This document shows, piece after piece, positions 1 through 7,589 of a DNA stretch of 64,000 nucleotides. The translations under genes and the position numbers were made by a program. The notes beneath the pieces were generated by a model, which did not search any database, was not told where the DNA came from, and was given only the letters and a program-made list of their open reading frames with translations. Within the stretch, counting starts at the first letter, position 1. Each line of letters opens with the position of its first letter. The DNA lies in the NCBI RefSeq assembly GCF_000317305.3, contig NC_023036.2:4278001-4342000 (forward strand), in the 5' to 3' direction. The stretch comes from Mycolicibacterium neoaurum VKM Ac-1815D. Lineage in GTDB: Bacteria > Actinomycetota > Actinomycetes > Mycobacteriales > Mycobacteriaceae.

Positions 1-32
1 TCTTCCAGGTTGCGCAGGGTGGGGCGACTCAT
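1..32 (-). CDS. 5' end of an unidentified gene running off the left edge
   Basis: Only about ten codons are inside the window (MSRPTLRNLE...). They run leftward from an ATG at 32-30. The start is supported by a TANNNT -10 hexamer (TAGGCT on the minus strand, 44-39) exactly six bases before the ATG, the usual layout of a leaderless mycobacterial gene. Too little protein is visible to name a family. Confidence 0.5.
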   Translation of the reverse strand, partial: MSRPTLRNLE

Positions 33-38
33 GGCCTC

Positions 39-44
39 AGCCTA
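39..44 (-). promoter_or_regulatory. -10 element of the leftward leaderless gene
   Basis: Minus-strand TAGGCT followed by six bases and then ATG at 32. It fits the TANNNT consensus and would put the transcription start on the A of the ATG. This is pattern-based inference. Confidence 0.45.
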
Positions 45-124
45 GTGAGGTGCGTTCCGCGGTAGTACTCCCTCAACGGCTAGTTTCGCGGCATGGTCCG
101 TCCCGCCTCTGCAAGACTCGGACG

Positions 125-589
125 ATGACCGATACCCCACCACCGCGCACCGGCGGCAGTGAGATCGAGGTGTTACGGGGGTTCCTCGACTATCTGCGCA
201 CCTCCATCGCGGCCAAGGTCGACGGCGCTCCCGAACCGCAGGTGCGCACCGCGTTGGTGCCCTCGGGCACCAACCTGCTGGGTCTGCTGAACCACCTGAT
301 CTTCGTGGAGCGGTGGATCTTCCTCGGCGCCAACGTCTCCGATTGGTCGGCGACCTTCACCGCCGCCTCCGATGACACCGTCGCCGACGTGGTGCAGCGT
401 TACCGGGCGACGGTGGCGCAGGCCAACGACGTGCTCGACCGATGCGCCGACCTCACCGAATCGGTGGTGACCGGTAAGAAGTCGCCCAGCGCGCGATGGG
501 CGCTGACCCACATGATCGAGGAGACCGGCAGGCACGCCGGGCATGCCGACATCCTGCGTGAGCTGATCGACGGTTCGACCGGCCGGTAA
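125..589 (+). CDS. DinB/DUF664 family protein
   Basis: A 154-residue protein of the DinB-like four-helix superfamily (DUF664 branch). Members use a histidine triad to bind a metal, and several actinobacterial ones are thiol (mycothiol)-dependent enzymes. Visible features are His57 in a GLLNHLIFVERW helix and a C-terminal THMIEETGRHAGH helix with His129, His137 and His140, the spacing expected for the metal site. The start is the ATG at 125; the longer open frame upstream has no family similarity. The gene converges on cysQ, and the 125 bases between them hold palindromic repeats. The substrate is unknown. The family assignment is fairly secure, the chemistry is not. Confidence 0.75.
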   Translation: MTDTPPPRTGGSEIEVLRGFLDYLRTSIAAKVDGAPEPQVRTALVPSGTNLLGLLNHLIFVERWIFLGANVSDWSATFTAASDDTVADVVQRYRATVAQANDVLDRCADLTESVVTGKKSPSARWALTHMIEETGRHAGHADILRELIDGSTGR

Positions 590-616
590 CCCCCGGAGCA
601 GAATGCGTTGCGAGGC

Positions 617-667
617 GTGGTACTACCGGCAGTATCACTGGCGGGCCAGTACTACCGGCAGTACCAC
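617..667. repeat. paired 14-bp repeats forming nested palindromes between convergent genes
   Basis: TACTACCGGCAGTA occurs at 621-634 and again at 650-663. Each copy is a near-perfect dyad (TACT, CCGG, AGTA). The outer GTGGTACT (617-624) pairs with AGTACCAC (660-667), and ACTGGC-GG-GCCAGT forms a further hairpin between the copies. Both flanking genes end here, so a bidirectional terminator is likeliest. Tandem operator sites are the alternative. Confidence 0.5.
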
Positions 668-714
668 GGTTCAACTCGCTTTGTTGCCCGGAGAGCGTCG
701 CCGCAGGCCAAATC

Positions 715-1449
715 TCACTCGAGCTTGGTGACCGTCAGCACCGCCTCGGCCAACTCGGGCCGGCACACGATGAGGTCGGGCAGCGAGACATCGGACTGGT
801 TGTAGACCAACGGTGAACCGTCGATGCGGGAGGTGAACAGCCCGGCGGCCCGCGCGACCGCAACCGGGGCCGCCGAATCCCACTCGTACTGTCCGCCTGC
901 GTGCACGTACACATCGGAGATGCCCTGCACCACCGAGGCGACTTTGGCTCCTGCCGAACCCATTTCGACGAGCACTCCGCCCAGTGCGTCGCGTACCGCC
1001 AGCGCCACCGCAGGCGGACGGGTGCGTGAGACCACCACCCGGGGCGGACCCGGCTCGGCGGCCGGGGTGTCCACCGTCGGGGTGGCCAGCGTGACACCCT
1101 GTGCGGGCAGCGCGACCGCGCCGGCGACCAGCTCACCGCCCTCCCAGAGCGCCACGTGCACGGCCCAGTCGGTGCGCCCGAGCTCGGAGAACTCGCGGGT
1201 CCCGTCGAGCGGATCGACGATCCACACCCGTTCGGAGTTCAGCCGGACCAGGTCATCGGCGCCCTCCTCGGAAAGAACGGCGTCACCGGGCCGGTGCTCG
1301 GCCAGCGCGGACATCAGGAAGTCGTGGGACCGCTTGTCCCCTGCGGCCTTCCGATCCTTGGCCTCGGCCTCGGCGAACTCCTCCCGAACCCTGAGCAGCA
1401 GTTCGCCGGCTTCGGTGGCGAGCCGAGCCGCCAACTCGTGATCGGTCAC
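715..1449 (-). CDS. cysQ: 3'(2'),5'-bisphosphate nucleotidase CysQ
   Basis: A 244-residue member of the inositol monophosphatase superfamily. CysQ hydrolyses PAP (and PAPS) to AMP, removing the by-product of PAPS-dependent sulfation and adjusting PAPS levels in the cytosol. The Mg-binding signature is intact: Glu61/Glu62 in LSEEGAD, the DPLDGT motif at residues 79-84 and the distal WDSAAP motif at 190-195. The GTG start (1449-1447) overlaps the TGA of cysNC by four bases (GTGA), so it is translationally coupled as the last gene of cysD-cysNC-cysQ. In M. tuberculosis, from memory, cysQ (Rv2131c) lies far from cysDN, so this fusion of the two loci is a difference. Length is close to the 267 residues of the tuberculosis enzyme. 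Confidence 0.92.
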   Translation of the reverse strand: MTDHELAARLATEAGELLLRVREEFAEAEAKDRKAAGDKRSHDFLMSALAEHRPGDAVLSEEGADDLVRLNSERVWIVDPLDGTREFSELGRTDWAVHVALWEGGELVAGAVALPAQGVTLATPTVDTPAAEPGPPRVVVSRTRPPAVALAVRDALGGVLVEMGSAGAKVASVVQGISDVYVHAGGQYEWDSAAPVAVARAAGLFTSRIDGSPLVYNQSDVSLPDLIVCRPELAEAVLTVTKLE

Positions 1450-3296
1450 GACCGACTGCTTAGCAGGTCGACCACCTGTTGGGCCAACTCCTCCGGCGAC
1501 TGATCGGGCGTGAGCCGCAGATCGGGGTTCTTCGGCCGCTGGTAGGGGCTGTCGATGCCGGTGAAGTGGGTGATTTCACCACGGCGAGCTTTAGCGTAGA
1601 GACCCTTCGGGTCCCGGCGCTCGCAGTCCTCGAGCGGGGTGTCGCAGAACACCTCGAAGAAGTCGAAACCCTGCTCGGCGTGCACGGTGCGGGCGAGCTC
1701 ACGGTGCGCTTCCAGCGGGCTGATCGCCGGCACCAGCACGATCTGACCGGAATCGGCGAGCAACGTCGCGATGTGGGCCAACCGGCGCAGGTTCTCGGCC
1801 CGGTCGTCCATCGAGAAACCGAGATCGGCGTTCAGCCCGTGGCGCAGGTTGTCTCCGTCGAGCACATAGGCCGGACGGCCTGCCGCCAACAGCTTCTGCT
1901 CCACGAGCATTGCCACCGAGGACTTCCCGGAGCCGGACAATCCGGTGAACCAGACCGTCGACCCCTTCGACAGTCGGTCATCGGCGGTGACCAGGTTCTG
2001 GTGGCGCACCGCGTTCGGGCTGGCGGCCCGGTTGGCGGCCGGGGTGGTATCGCGCACCATGCCTGCCCCGACGGTGCCGTTGGTGTCCGGGTCGATCAGG
2101 ATGAACGAACCGGTCGCCGGATTGCGGGAGTACTCGTCGAGCAGCAGCGGCACCTGGGTACGCAGCGTCACGCGGCCGAGTTCGTTGAGCTTCAACGCCG
2201 TTGCACTCTTATCCCGGTGCAGCGTGTTGACATCGAGTCGGTAGTCCAGCGCCGACACCCGGGCCCGCGTGGTGCGGGTGGTGTGTTTGATGATGTAGTC
2301 GCGGCCGGGCTCCAGCGCCGATCCGTCGGCCATCCAGCACACCGTCGCATCGAACTCACTGGTGACATCGGGCTGATTGTTGGGCCTGGCGAGCATGTCG
2401 CCGCGGGAGATGTCGATATCGTCGGCGAGGCTGATCGACACCGCCATCGACGCGAACGCCTCCTCCACCGGTCCGGAGGGGCCGGCGATATCGGTGATGC
2501 GACTGGACTTCCCGGCGGGCAGGACCACGACCTCGTCGCCGACGCGCATGACTCCACCGGCCACCGTGCCCGCGTAACTGCGGTGATCGGCATGTTCACG
2601 GGTCTGCGGCCGGATCACGTACTGCACCGGGAATCGCACGTCGACCAGATTGCGGTCGCCGGCGACGTACACCTCTTCGAGATGGTTCAGCAGGGCCGGG
2701 CCCTCATACCAAGGCGCCACGTCCGATTTGGTGACGACGTTGTCGCCGTTGAGTGCCGACATCGGGATGGTCGTGACATCGTGGATGTCCAGACGCGCGG
2801 CGAACTCGTGGAAGTCATCGCGAATCTGGTTGAAACGCTCCTCATCCCAGTCGACCAGGTCCATCTTGTTGACCGCCAGCACGATGTGCTGGATGCCGAG
2901 CAGCGAGGCGAGGAAGGCGTGCCTGCGGGACTGCTCGAGCAGGCCGTGGCGGGCGTCGACGAGCACGATCACCAACTGCGCCGTCGAGGCACCGGTGACC
3001 ATGTTGCGGGTGTACTGCACGTGGCCTGGGGTGTCGGCGATGATGAATTTGCGCTTGGCCGTGGCGAAATAGCGGTAGGCGACATCGATGGTGATGCCCT
3101 GCTCCCGCTCGGCGCGCAGGCCGTCTGTCACCAGAGCCAGGTCGGTGTAGTCGTTTCCGCGTTCCTTGGAGGTCCGCTCGACGGCGGCCAGCTGGTCCTC
3201 CATGACGGCCTTGGAGTCGAACAGCAGCCGCCCGATCAGGGTGGACTTGCCGTCGTCGACCGAACCGGCGGTGGCGATGCGAAGCAGTGTTGCCAT
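1446..3296 (-). CDS. cysNC: bifunctional sulfate adenylyltransferase subunit 1 / APS kinase (CysNC)
   Basis: A 616-residue fusion. Residues 1 to about 430 are the CysN GTPase, which powers APS formation by CysD. They carry G1 GSVDDGKS (11-18), G3 DTPGH (88-92) and G4 NKMD (143-146), followed by EF-Tu-like beta-barrel domains. Residues about 445-616 are the CysC APS kinase, which phosphorylates APS to PAPS, with the P-loop GLSGSGKS (452-459) and the conserved DGDNLRHGLN segment. The start is the ATG at 3296, one base after the cysD TGA; the longer frame would run into cysD. The product is cytosolic, works as a complex with CysD, and feeds reduction to cysteine and sulfation of glycolipids. The length matches the tuberculosis CysN/CysC fusion. 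Confidence 0.95.
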   Translation of the reverse strand: MATLLRIATAGSVDDGKSTLIGRLLFDSKAVMEDQLAAVERTSKERGNDYTDLALVTDGLRAEREQGITIDVAYRYFATAKRKFIIADTPGHVQYTRNMVTGASTAQLVIVLVDARHGLLEQSRRHAFLASLLGIQHIVLAVNKMDLVDWDEERFNQIRDDFHEFAARLDIHDVTTIPMSALNGDNVVTKSDVAPWYEGPALLNHLEEVYVAGDRNLVDVRFPVQYVIRPQTREHADHRSYAGTVAGGVMRVGDEVVVLPAGKSSRITDIAGPSGPVEEAFASMAVSISLADDIDISRGDMLARPNNQPDVTSEFDATVCWMADGSALEPGRDYIIKHTTRTTRARVSALDYRLDVNTLHRDKSATALKLNELGRVTLRTQVPLLLDEYSRNPATGSFILIDPDTNGTVGAGMVRDTTPAANRAASPNAVRHQNLVTADDRLSKGSTVWFTGLSGSGKSSVAMLVEQKLLAAGRPAYVLDGDNLRHGLNADLGFSMDDRAENLRRLAHIATLLADSGQIVLVPAISPLEAHRELARTVHAEQGFDFFEVFCDTPLEDCERRDPKGLYAKARRGEITHFTGIDSPYQRPKNPDLRLTPDQSPEELAQQVVDLLSSRS

Positions 3297-3297
3297 G

Positions 3298-4227
3298 TCA
3301 GAAATACCCCTCGCGCTTGCGGTCTTCCATCCCGGCCTCGGAGATCCGGTCATCGGCGCGGGTCGCGCCGCGTTCGGTCAGCCTGGACACCGCGGTCTCG
3401 GCGATCACCTCGGCCACGGTGCCGGCCAGCGACTCCACGCAGCCGGTGCAGGTGACGTCGCCGACCGTGCGGAACCGCACCGTCTTCTCGATCACCGGTT
3501 CGTCCTTACGCGGCTGCATGAACTTGTGCACCGCCAGCAGCATCCCGTCGCGCTCGAACACCTGGCGCTGGTGGGCGTAGTAGATGGACGGCAGCGTGAT
3601 CTTCTCGGCCCCGATATAGGACCAGATGTCGAACTCGGTCCAGTTCGAGATGGGGAACGCACGGATGTGCTCACCCTTCTTGTGCCTGCCGTTGTAGAGA
3701 TTCCAGAGTTCGGGCCGCTGCGCCTTGGGGTCCCACTGGCCGAACTCGTCACGGAAGCTGAACACCCGCTCCTTGGCCCGGGCCTTCTCCTCGTCGCGCC
3801 GCGCCCCGCCGAACGCGGCGTCGAACTTGTTCTCCCGGATGGCCCGCAGCAGCGTGAAGGTCTGCATCGGGTTGCGCGACGGGATGGTCTCCACGACGCG
3901 GCCTGCGTCGATATCGTCCTGCACCTTGGCCACCACCAGGCGCACCCCGTGCTCGGCCACCAGTTCGTCGCGAACCTGCAGGACCTCGTCGAAGTTGTGG
4001 CCGGTGTCGACGTGCATCACCGGGAAGGGCAACCGGCCCGGCGCGAACGCCTTGATGGCCAGGTGCAGCATGACGATCGAGTCCTTACCGCCGGAGAACA
4101 GCAGCACCGGCTTCTCGAACTCGGCGGCGACCTCTCGGATGATGTGGATGGCCTCGGCCTCCAGCGCGCGTAGATGGCTCAGCTCGTACCGGGCGGCGGC
4201 CGGGTCGAGATCGGCGGAGGTCGTCAT
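3298..4227 (-). CDS. cysD: sulfate adenylyltransferase subunit 2 (CysD)
   Basis: A 309-residue PP-loop ATP pyrophosphatase that adenylylates sulfate to APS, driven by the CysN GTPase. The ATP-binding SGGKDS motif is at residues 45-50, followed by HVDTGHNFDE and the conserved GARRDEEKARAKER and FPISNWTEFDIW blocks. The ATG at 4227 is preceded by GGAGA five bases upstream, and it also shares its A with the TGA of a short upstream ORF. It is the first structural gene of cysD-cysNC-cysQ, expressed from a strong-looking promoter at 4280-4308. An upstream in-frame extension to 4356 reads through the promoter and is not used. Confidence 0.95.
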   Translation of the reverse strand: MTTSADLDPAAARYELSHLRALEAEAIHIIREVAAEFEKPVLLFSGGKDSIVMLHLAIKAFAPGRLPFPVMHVDTGHNFDEVLQVRDELVAEHGVRLVVAKVQDDIDAGRVVETIPSRNPMQTFTLLRAIRENKFDAAFGGARRDEEKARAKERVFSFRDEFGQWDPKAQRPELWNLYNGRHKKGEHIRAFPISNWTEFDIWSYIGAEKITLPSIYYAHQRQVFERDGMLLAVHKFMQPRKDEPVIEKTVRFRTVGDVTCTGCVESLAGTVAEVIAETAVSRLTERGATRADDRISEAGMEDRKREGYF

Positions 4228-4271
4228 CACATCTCCATAAAGTTGGTAGATTTGACCAGAATTGCAAGCAT
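4227..4271 (-). CDS. putative leaderless 14-codon leader ORF of cysDNCQ
   Basis: ATG at 4271 opens a 14-codon frame encoding MLAILVKSTNFMEM. Its TGA shares the final A with the cysD ATG (TGATG). The ATG lies eight bases after the -10 box, so the mRNA probably begins on or within a base or two of it. That would make it a leaderless leader peptide whose translation delivers ribosomes to cysD. It contains no cysteine, unlike the polycysteine attenuator ORFs known at other mycobacterial sulfur genes. Translation itself is inferred. Confidence 0.45.
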   Translation of the reverse strand: MLAILVKSTNFMEM

Positions 4272-4279
4272 GGTTGAGT

Positions 4280-4308
4280 ATTAAACCGCTGCGATCCAGT
4301 GCTGTCAA
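4280..4308 (-). promoter_or_regulatory. sigma-70-type promoter of the cysDNCQ operon
   Basis: On the minus strand a perfect TTGACA -35 (4308-4303) is followed after exactly 17 bases by TTTAAT (4285-4280). Predicted start is near 4273, leaving about 45 bases before cysD, almost all taken up by the short leader ORF. Confidence 0.7.
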
Positions 4309-4342
4309 CGCCCCACAACGGCGCCCTGCCTCCCGCCCCCGC

Positions 4343-4401
4343 GCGAGCAGACGCAAACCTGCCGGTATCGGCGCGATACCGGCAGGTTCACGTCTGCTCG
4401 C
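4343..4401. terminator. long perfect palindrome, probable terminator / dispersed mycobacterial palindromic repeat
   Basis: GCGAGCAGACG (4343-4353) pairs with CGTCTGCTCGC (4391-4401), and AACCTGCCGGTATC (4356-4369) pairs with GATACCGGCAGGTT (4375-4388). Only a 2-by-2 internal mismatch interrupts them, and the loop is five bases. It starts four bases after the stop of the leftward glycosyltransferase gene, so it most likely ends the trcRS-glycosyltransferase transcript. There is no U-tract, as is common in mycobacteria. The outer arm is a sequence I recall recurring between genes in mycobacteria. Confidence 0.65.
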
Positions 4402-4404
4402 GGG

Positions 4405-6285
4405 TCAGGGCTGCAGGTCGTACACCTGCACCCCGTCGACGTCGACCGCGGTGAAGTTCTGCTCTACCCATGCGGTGATCTGGGTCGCCGCGCCGTCGCG
4501 CTGCTCCCGGTGCATCCCGAAGGGCTCGGTGAGGAAGTAACGCACCTGCCCGTCGGCCACGTACTGCTGGAACTGCTGCAGGTTGGGTGAGTTGTCCCCA
4601 CCGGAGAATCCGCCGACCGCCATGATCGACGCACCGGATTTGAGTTCCAGGTCACCGGCCAGCATCGAGCCGACCGTCGCGGCGGCCCAACGGTTGTCGA
4701 GCCCGGTCATCATCTGGGCGAGCGCGGTGTCGTCGATGCGCGCACCCGGCCTGCCCGGTCCACCCGGCCCATCCGGTGCACCCGGGAAGGCCATGTCGCG
4801 CTGCAGCGCGGGCCCGGCGGTGGCCATCGGTCCCCCGCTGCCGCCGTCGGCGACCGTCGCCACCGACCACGCGACGCTGCCACCCGCTCCGGCCAGCAGT
4901 GCCGCCGCCACGACCGCGACGCCGGCGCGGCCGAACCTCTGCACGCCGACGGCGATGGCGACCGCGAGCACCACCGAGGCGACGAGCACCGTCCACCGCA
5001 CCGCCGGCCACCAGTCCGCGTGCCGGGCCAGCAACGCGAACGTCCACCCGCCGGTACCTGCCAGGCCCAGCGCCAGCGTGGTGCGCGCCGCAAGATGCGC
5101 CCGGCGCTGCCACAACTGGACCACCGAAATCCCGACCAGCGCAGCCACGGCCGGGGCCAGCGCCACGGTGTAATACGGATGGATGGTGCCGTCCATGAAG
5201 CTGAACACCACACCGGTGACCAGCAGCCAGCCACCCCACAGCACCGCCGCGGCGCGCACCGGATCGGTCCGCACGGCCCGGCGCGTCACCCACAGCACGG
5301 CGACAAGCCCGAGCAGGGCGGCCGGCAGCAGCCAGGACGCCTCGGTGCCCATCGCCGAACCGAACAATCTGCCGATTCCCGGCTGACCGCCGAAGAACTG
5401 ATGCGTCTCGGCACCGGGACCGCCCGGACCTGCATCGTGTCCGCCGCCCGGCTGACCCCGACCGACGATGCGGTCGATGCCGTTGTAACCGAAAGCCAAC
5501 TGCAGCAGGTTGTTATCGGTCGAGCCACCGATATAGGGCCGGGAATCCGCGGGCCACACGCTGACCAACGCGATGTACCAGCCTGCCGAGACGACCATGG
5601 CTGCCGCACCCGCGAGCAACGATGTGACGCGTTTCCAGAACGGGATGGGCGCGGCGATCAGGAACACCAGCGCCAGTCCTGGGACCACCAGGAAGGCCTG
5701 CAGCATCTTGGTCAGGAAGGCGAATCCCAAAGCGGTGCCGGACAGCGCCACCCAGCGGGTGCTGCCGCCCTCGGTGGCCCGCACCATGCAGTATGCGGCG
5801 ACCACCAGCAGCAGGACCAACAATGCATCGGGGTTGTTGTAGCGGAACATCGCCACTGCGACCGGAGTGATGGCCAACGCGGCGCCCGCGATCAGGCCGG
5901 CGGCCGCACCGGCGCTGCGGCGAACCGTGAAGTAGAGCACCGCGACGGCCGCCACCCCCATCAACGCCTGCGGTAGCAGCATGGTGAACTCGTTGAACCC
6001 GAAGAGCCTGCCGGACAGTGCCATCACCCACATCGCGGCGGGCGGCTTGTCGACTGTGATGGCATTACCGGCATCGAGCGAACCGAACAGCCAGGCCTTC
6101 CAGTTCTGAGTTCCCGCCTGCGCCGCTGCGGCGTAGAAGCTGTTGCCCCACCCGTTGGATCCCAGCCCCCACAGGTAGAGCACCGCGGTGCCGGTCAGCA
6201 GGGCCAGCAGGCCCGGGCGCTCCCAGCGGGCGCGCGGGCTTTCCGGCTCGGTGGTGGCACTCGGCTCTTCGACTGTCAATGTCAT
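4405..6285 (-). CDS. GT39/ArnT-like membrane glycosyltransferase with C-terminal extracytoplasmic domain (copy 1)
   Basis: A 626-residue polytopic membrane protein of the protein-mannosyltransferase/ArnT (YkcB-like) superfamily. Such enzymes move a sugar from a polyprenyl-phosphate carrier to an acceptor on the outer face of the membrane. Features are a first membrane span at about 25-42, the NAITVDKPPAA signature (Asp79-Lys80) in the first extracytoplasmic loop, some ten further spans, a Gly/Pro-rich linker (about 500-520), and a soluble C-terminal domain with AVGGFSGGDNSPN. The start is the ATG at 6285, with GAGGA eight bases upstream. It is last in a five-gene minus-strand set after the GT2-GtrA gene (28-base gap), which probably makes its donor. 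It is a diverged paralogue of the gene at 7590-9482. The acceptor (protein, lipoglycan or arabinogalactan) is unknown. Confidence 0.85.
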   Translation of the reverse strand: MTLTVEEPSATTEPESPRARWERPGLLALLTGTAVLYLWGLGSNGWGNSFYAAAAQAGTQNWKAWLFGSLDAGNAITVDKPPAAMWVMALSGRLFGFNEFTMLLPQALMGVAAVAVLYFTVRRSAGAAAGLIAGAALAITPVAVAMFRYNNPDALLVLLLVVAAYCMVRATEGGSTRWVALSGTALGFAFLTKMLQAFLVVPGLALVFLIAAPIPFWKRVTSLLAGAAAMVVSAGWYIALVSVWPADSRPYIGGSTDNNLLQLAFGYNGIDRIVGRGQPGGGHDAGPGGPGAETHQFFGGQPGIGRLFGSAMGTEASWLLPAALLGLVAVLWVTRRAVRTDPVRAAAVLWGGWLLVTGVVFSFMDGTIHPYYTVALAPAVAALVGISVVQLWQRRAHLAARTTLALGLAGTGGWTFALLARHADWWPAVRWTVLVASVVLAVAIAVGVQRFGRAGVAVVAAALLAGAGGSVAWSVATVADGGSGGPMATAGPALQRDMAFPGAPDGPGGPGRPGARIDDTALAQMMTGLDNRWAAATVGSMLAGDLELKSGASIMAVGGFSGGDNSPNLQQFQQYVADGQVRYFLTEPFGMHREQRDGAATQITAWVEQNFTAVDVDGVQVYDLQP

Positions 6286-6313
6286 TGTGGCGTTCCTCAG
6301 GTCGTGGAATGGA

Positions 6314-7534
6314 TCAGCGACGGGGGTGGAACACCCAGCCGCGCAACAGGACGAAGCGAGCAGCGGTGGCAATGAGGTTGGCGGCCACCAGCACGGTGGT
6401 CTCCAGCACCTTGCCGGGATGCTCGGCGATGGCGTGTAACCCGGCCAGCGAACCGCTGGTGATCGCCAACGCGACGGCGAAGACGATCAGCCCTTCGACA
6501 TGATGACGGGCAACGGCTTTCGATCCGCGCACGCCGAAGGTGAACCGCCGGTTGGCGGCGGTGTTACCGATCGCGGTGATCAGCAACGCCGCGAAGTTCG
6601 CCAGTTGCGCACCGAGCAATGGATGCAGCACCAGGAACAGCACCAGGTAGGCGACGGTGGACAGCACCCCGATTCCCGCGAATCGGACCGTCTGCCGCAA
6701 CAATGATCCCGGTGCGGCGGCACGGCGGGAACCGAGCTGTGCGGCAAGGGAGTTGATCGGAATGCTGCCTCCGGCGAAACCACGCAGCAGTCGACCGATA
6801 CCGAGCAGATCGGCCTTCGCGGTCGCCACGATGTCGACGCGGCTGTCCGGATCGTCGACCCAATCCACCGGCACCTCGTGAATCCGCAGCCCGCTGCGTT
6901 CGGCGAGCACCAGCAGCTCGGTGTCGAAGAACCACCCGGTGTCACGGACATGGGGCAACAGCTGACGGGCGACATCGGCGCGGATCGCCTTGAATCCGCA
7001 CTGGGCGTCCGAGAAATGAGCGCGCAGAGTCGATTTGAGTATCAGGTTGTAGCAGCGCGAGATGATCTCGCGTTTGGCTCCGCGCACCACCCGCGAACTG
7101 CGGTTGAGCCGGGTGCCGATGGCCAGGTCGGAGTGCCCGGATATCAGCGAAGCGATCAACGGTGCGAAGGCGGCCAGATCGGTGGACAGGTCCACATCCA
7201 TGTAGGCCAGCACCGGGGCGTCGGAGAGTGACCAGACGTGGTGCAGCGCCCGGCCGCGACCCTTCTCGTCGAGCCGGACGACCCGCACACCGGGGAGTTC
7301 GGCGGCCAGGTCCGCCGCGATGCGCGGGGTGTCGTCGGTGCTGGCATTGTCGGCGATGGTGATCCGGACGGGGAAGGTGAAGCTGTCCTGTAGGTGCTGA
7401 TGCAGCCTGCGCACCGAGCTCTGCAGTGCTGCCTGCTCGTTGTACACCGGGACCACGACGTCGACGACGGGGACGCCGGTATCGCGACCGACCTGGACGG
7501 CGCTGGGGAGCGCGATGGAGACGGTGTCTGTCAT
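6314..7534 (-). CDS. GT2 glycosyltransferase fused to a GtrA-like membrane domain (polyprenyl-phosphate sugar synthase)
   Basis: A 406-residue fusion. Residues about 20-250 are a GT2 domain of the dolichyl-phosphate mannose/glucose synthase type (VVVPVYNEQ near the start, ADNASTDDT, and the metal-binding YMDVDLSTD). Residues about 280-406 are a GtrA-type four-span membrane domain. Such fusions charge a polyprenyl phosphate with one sugar and help present it across the membrane. It lies between two ArnT-like transferases, so it is the probable donor synthase for both. The start is the ATG at 7534; the preceding 18-residue extension has no conserved content. Spacing is 55 bases from the upstream gene and 28 to the downstream gene, consistent with one transcript. 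The sugar cannot be told from sequence. Confidence 0.85.
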   Translation of the reverse strand: MTDTVSIALPSAVQVGRDTGVPVVDVVVPVYNEQAALQSSVRRLHQHLQDSFTFPVRITIADNASTDDTPRIAADLAAELPGVRVVRLDEKGRGRALHHVWSLSDAPVLAYMDVDLSTDLAAFAPLIASLISGHSDLAIGTRLNRSSRVVRGAKREIISRCYNLILKSTLRAHFSDAQCGFKAIRADVARQLLPHVRDTGWFFDTELLVLAERSGLRIHEVPVDWVDDPDSRVDIVATAKADLLGIGRLLRGFAGGSIPINSLAAQLGSRRAAAPGSLLRQTVRFAGIGVLSTVAYLVLFLVLHPLLGAQLANFAALLITAIGNTAANRRFTFGVRGSKAVARHHVEGLIVFAVALAITSGSLAGLHAIAEHPGKVLETTVLVAANLIATAARFVLLRGWVFHPRR

Positions 7535-7589
7535 GTCCCCATCGTCGGATCTCAGGGTGTGCCGCCGGTGGGACCGACCTGTGTGCACG

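Noticed and set aside
1479..3455. 658-codon open frame antisense to cysNC
   Set aside because: High-G+C DNA gives long antisense frames; it is low-complexity, with no family similarity, and lies wholly over well-recognised cysNC motifs.
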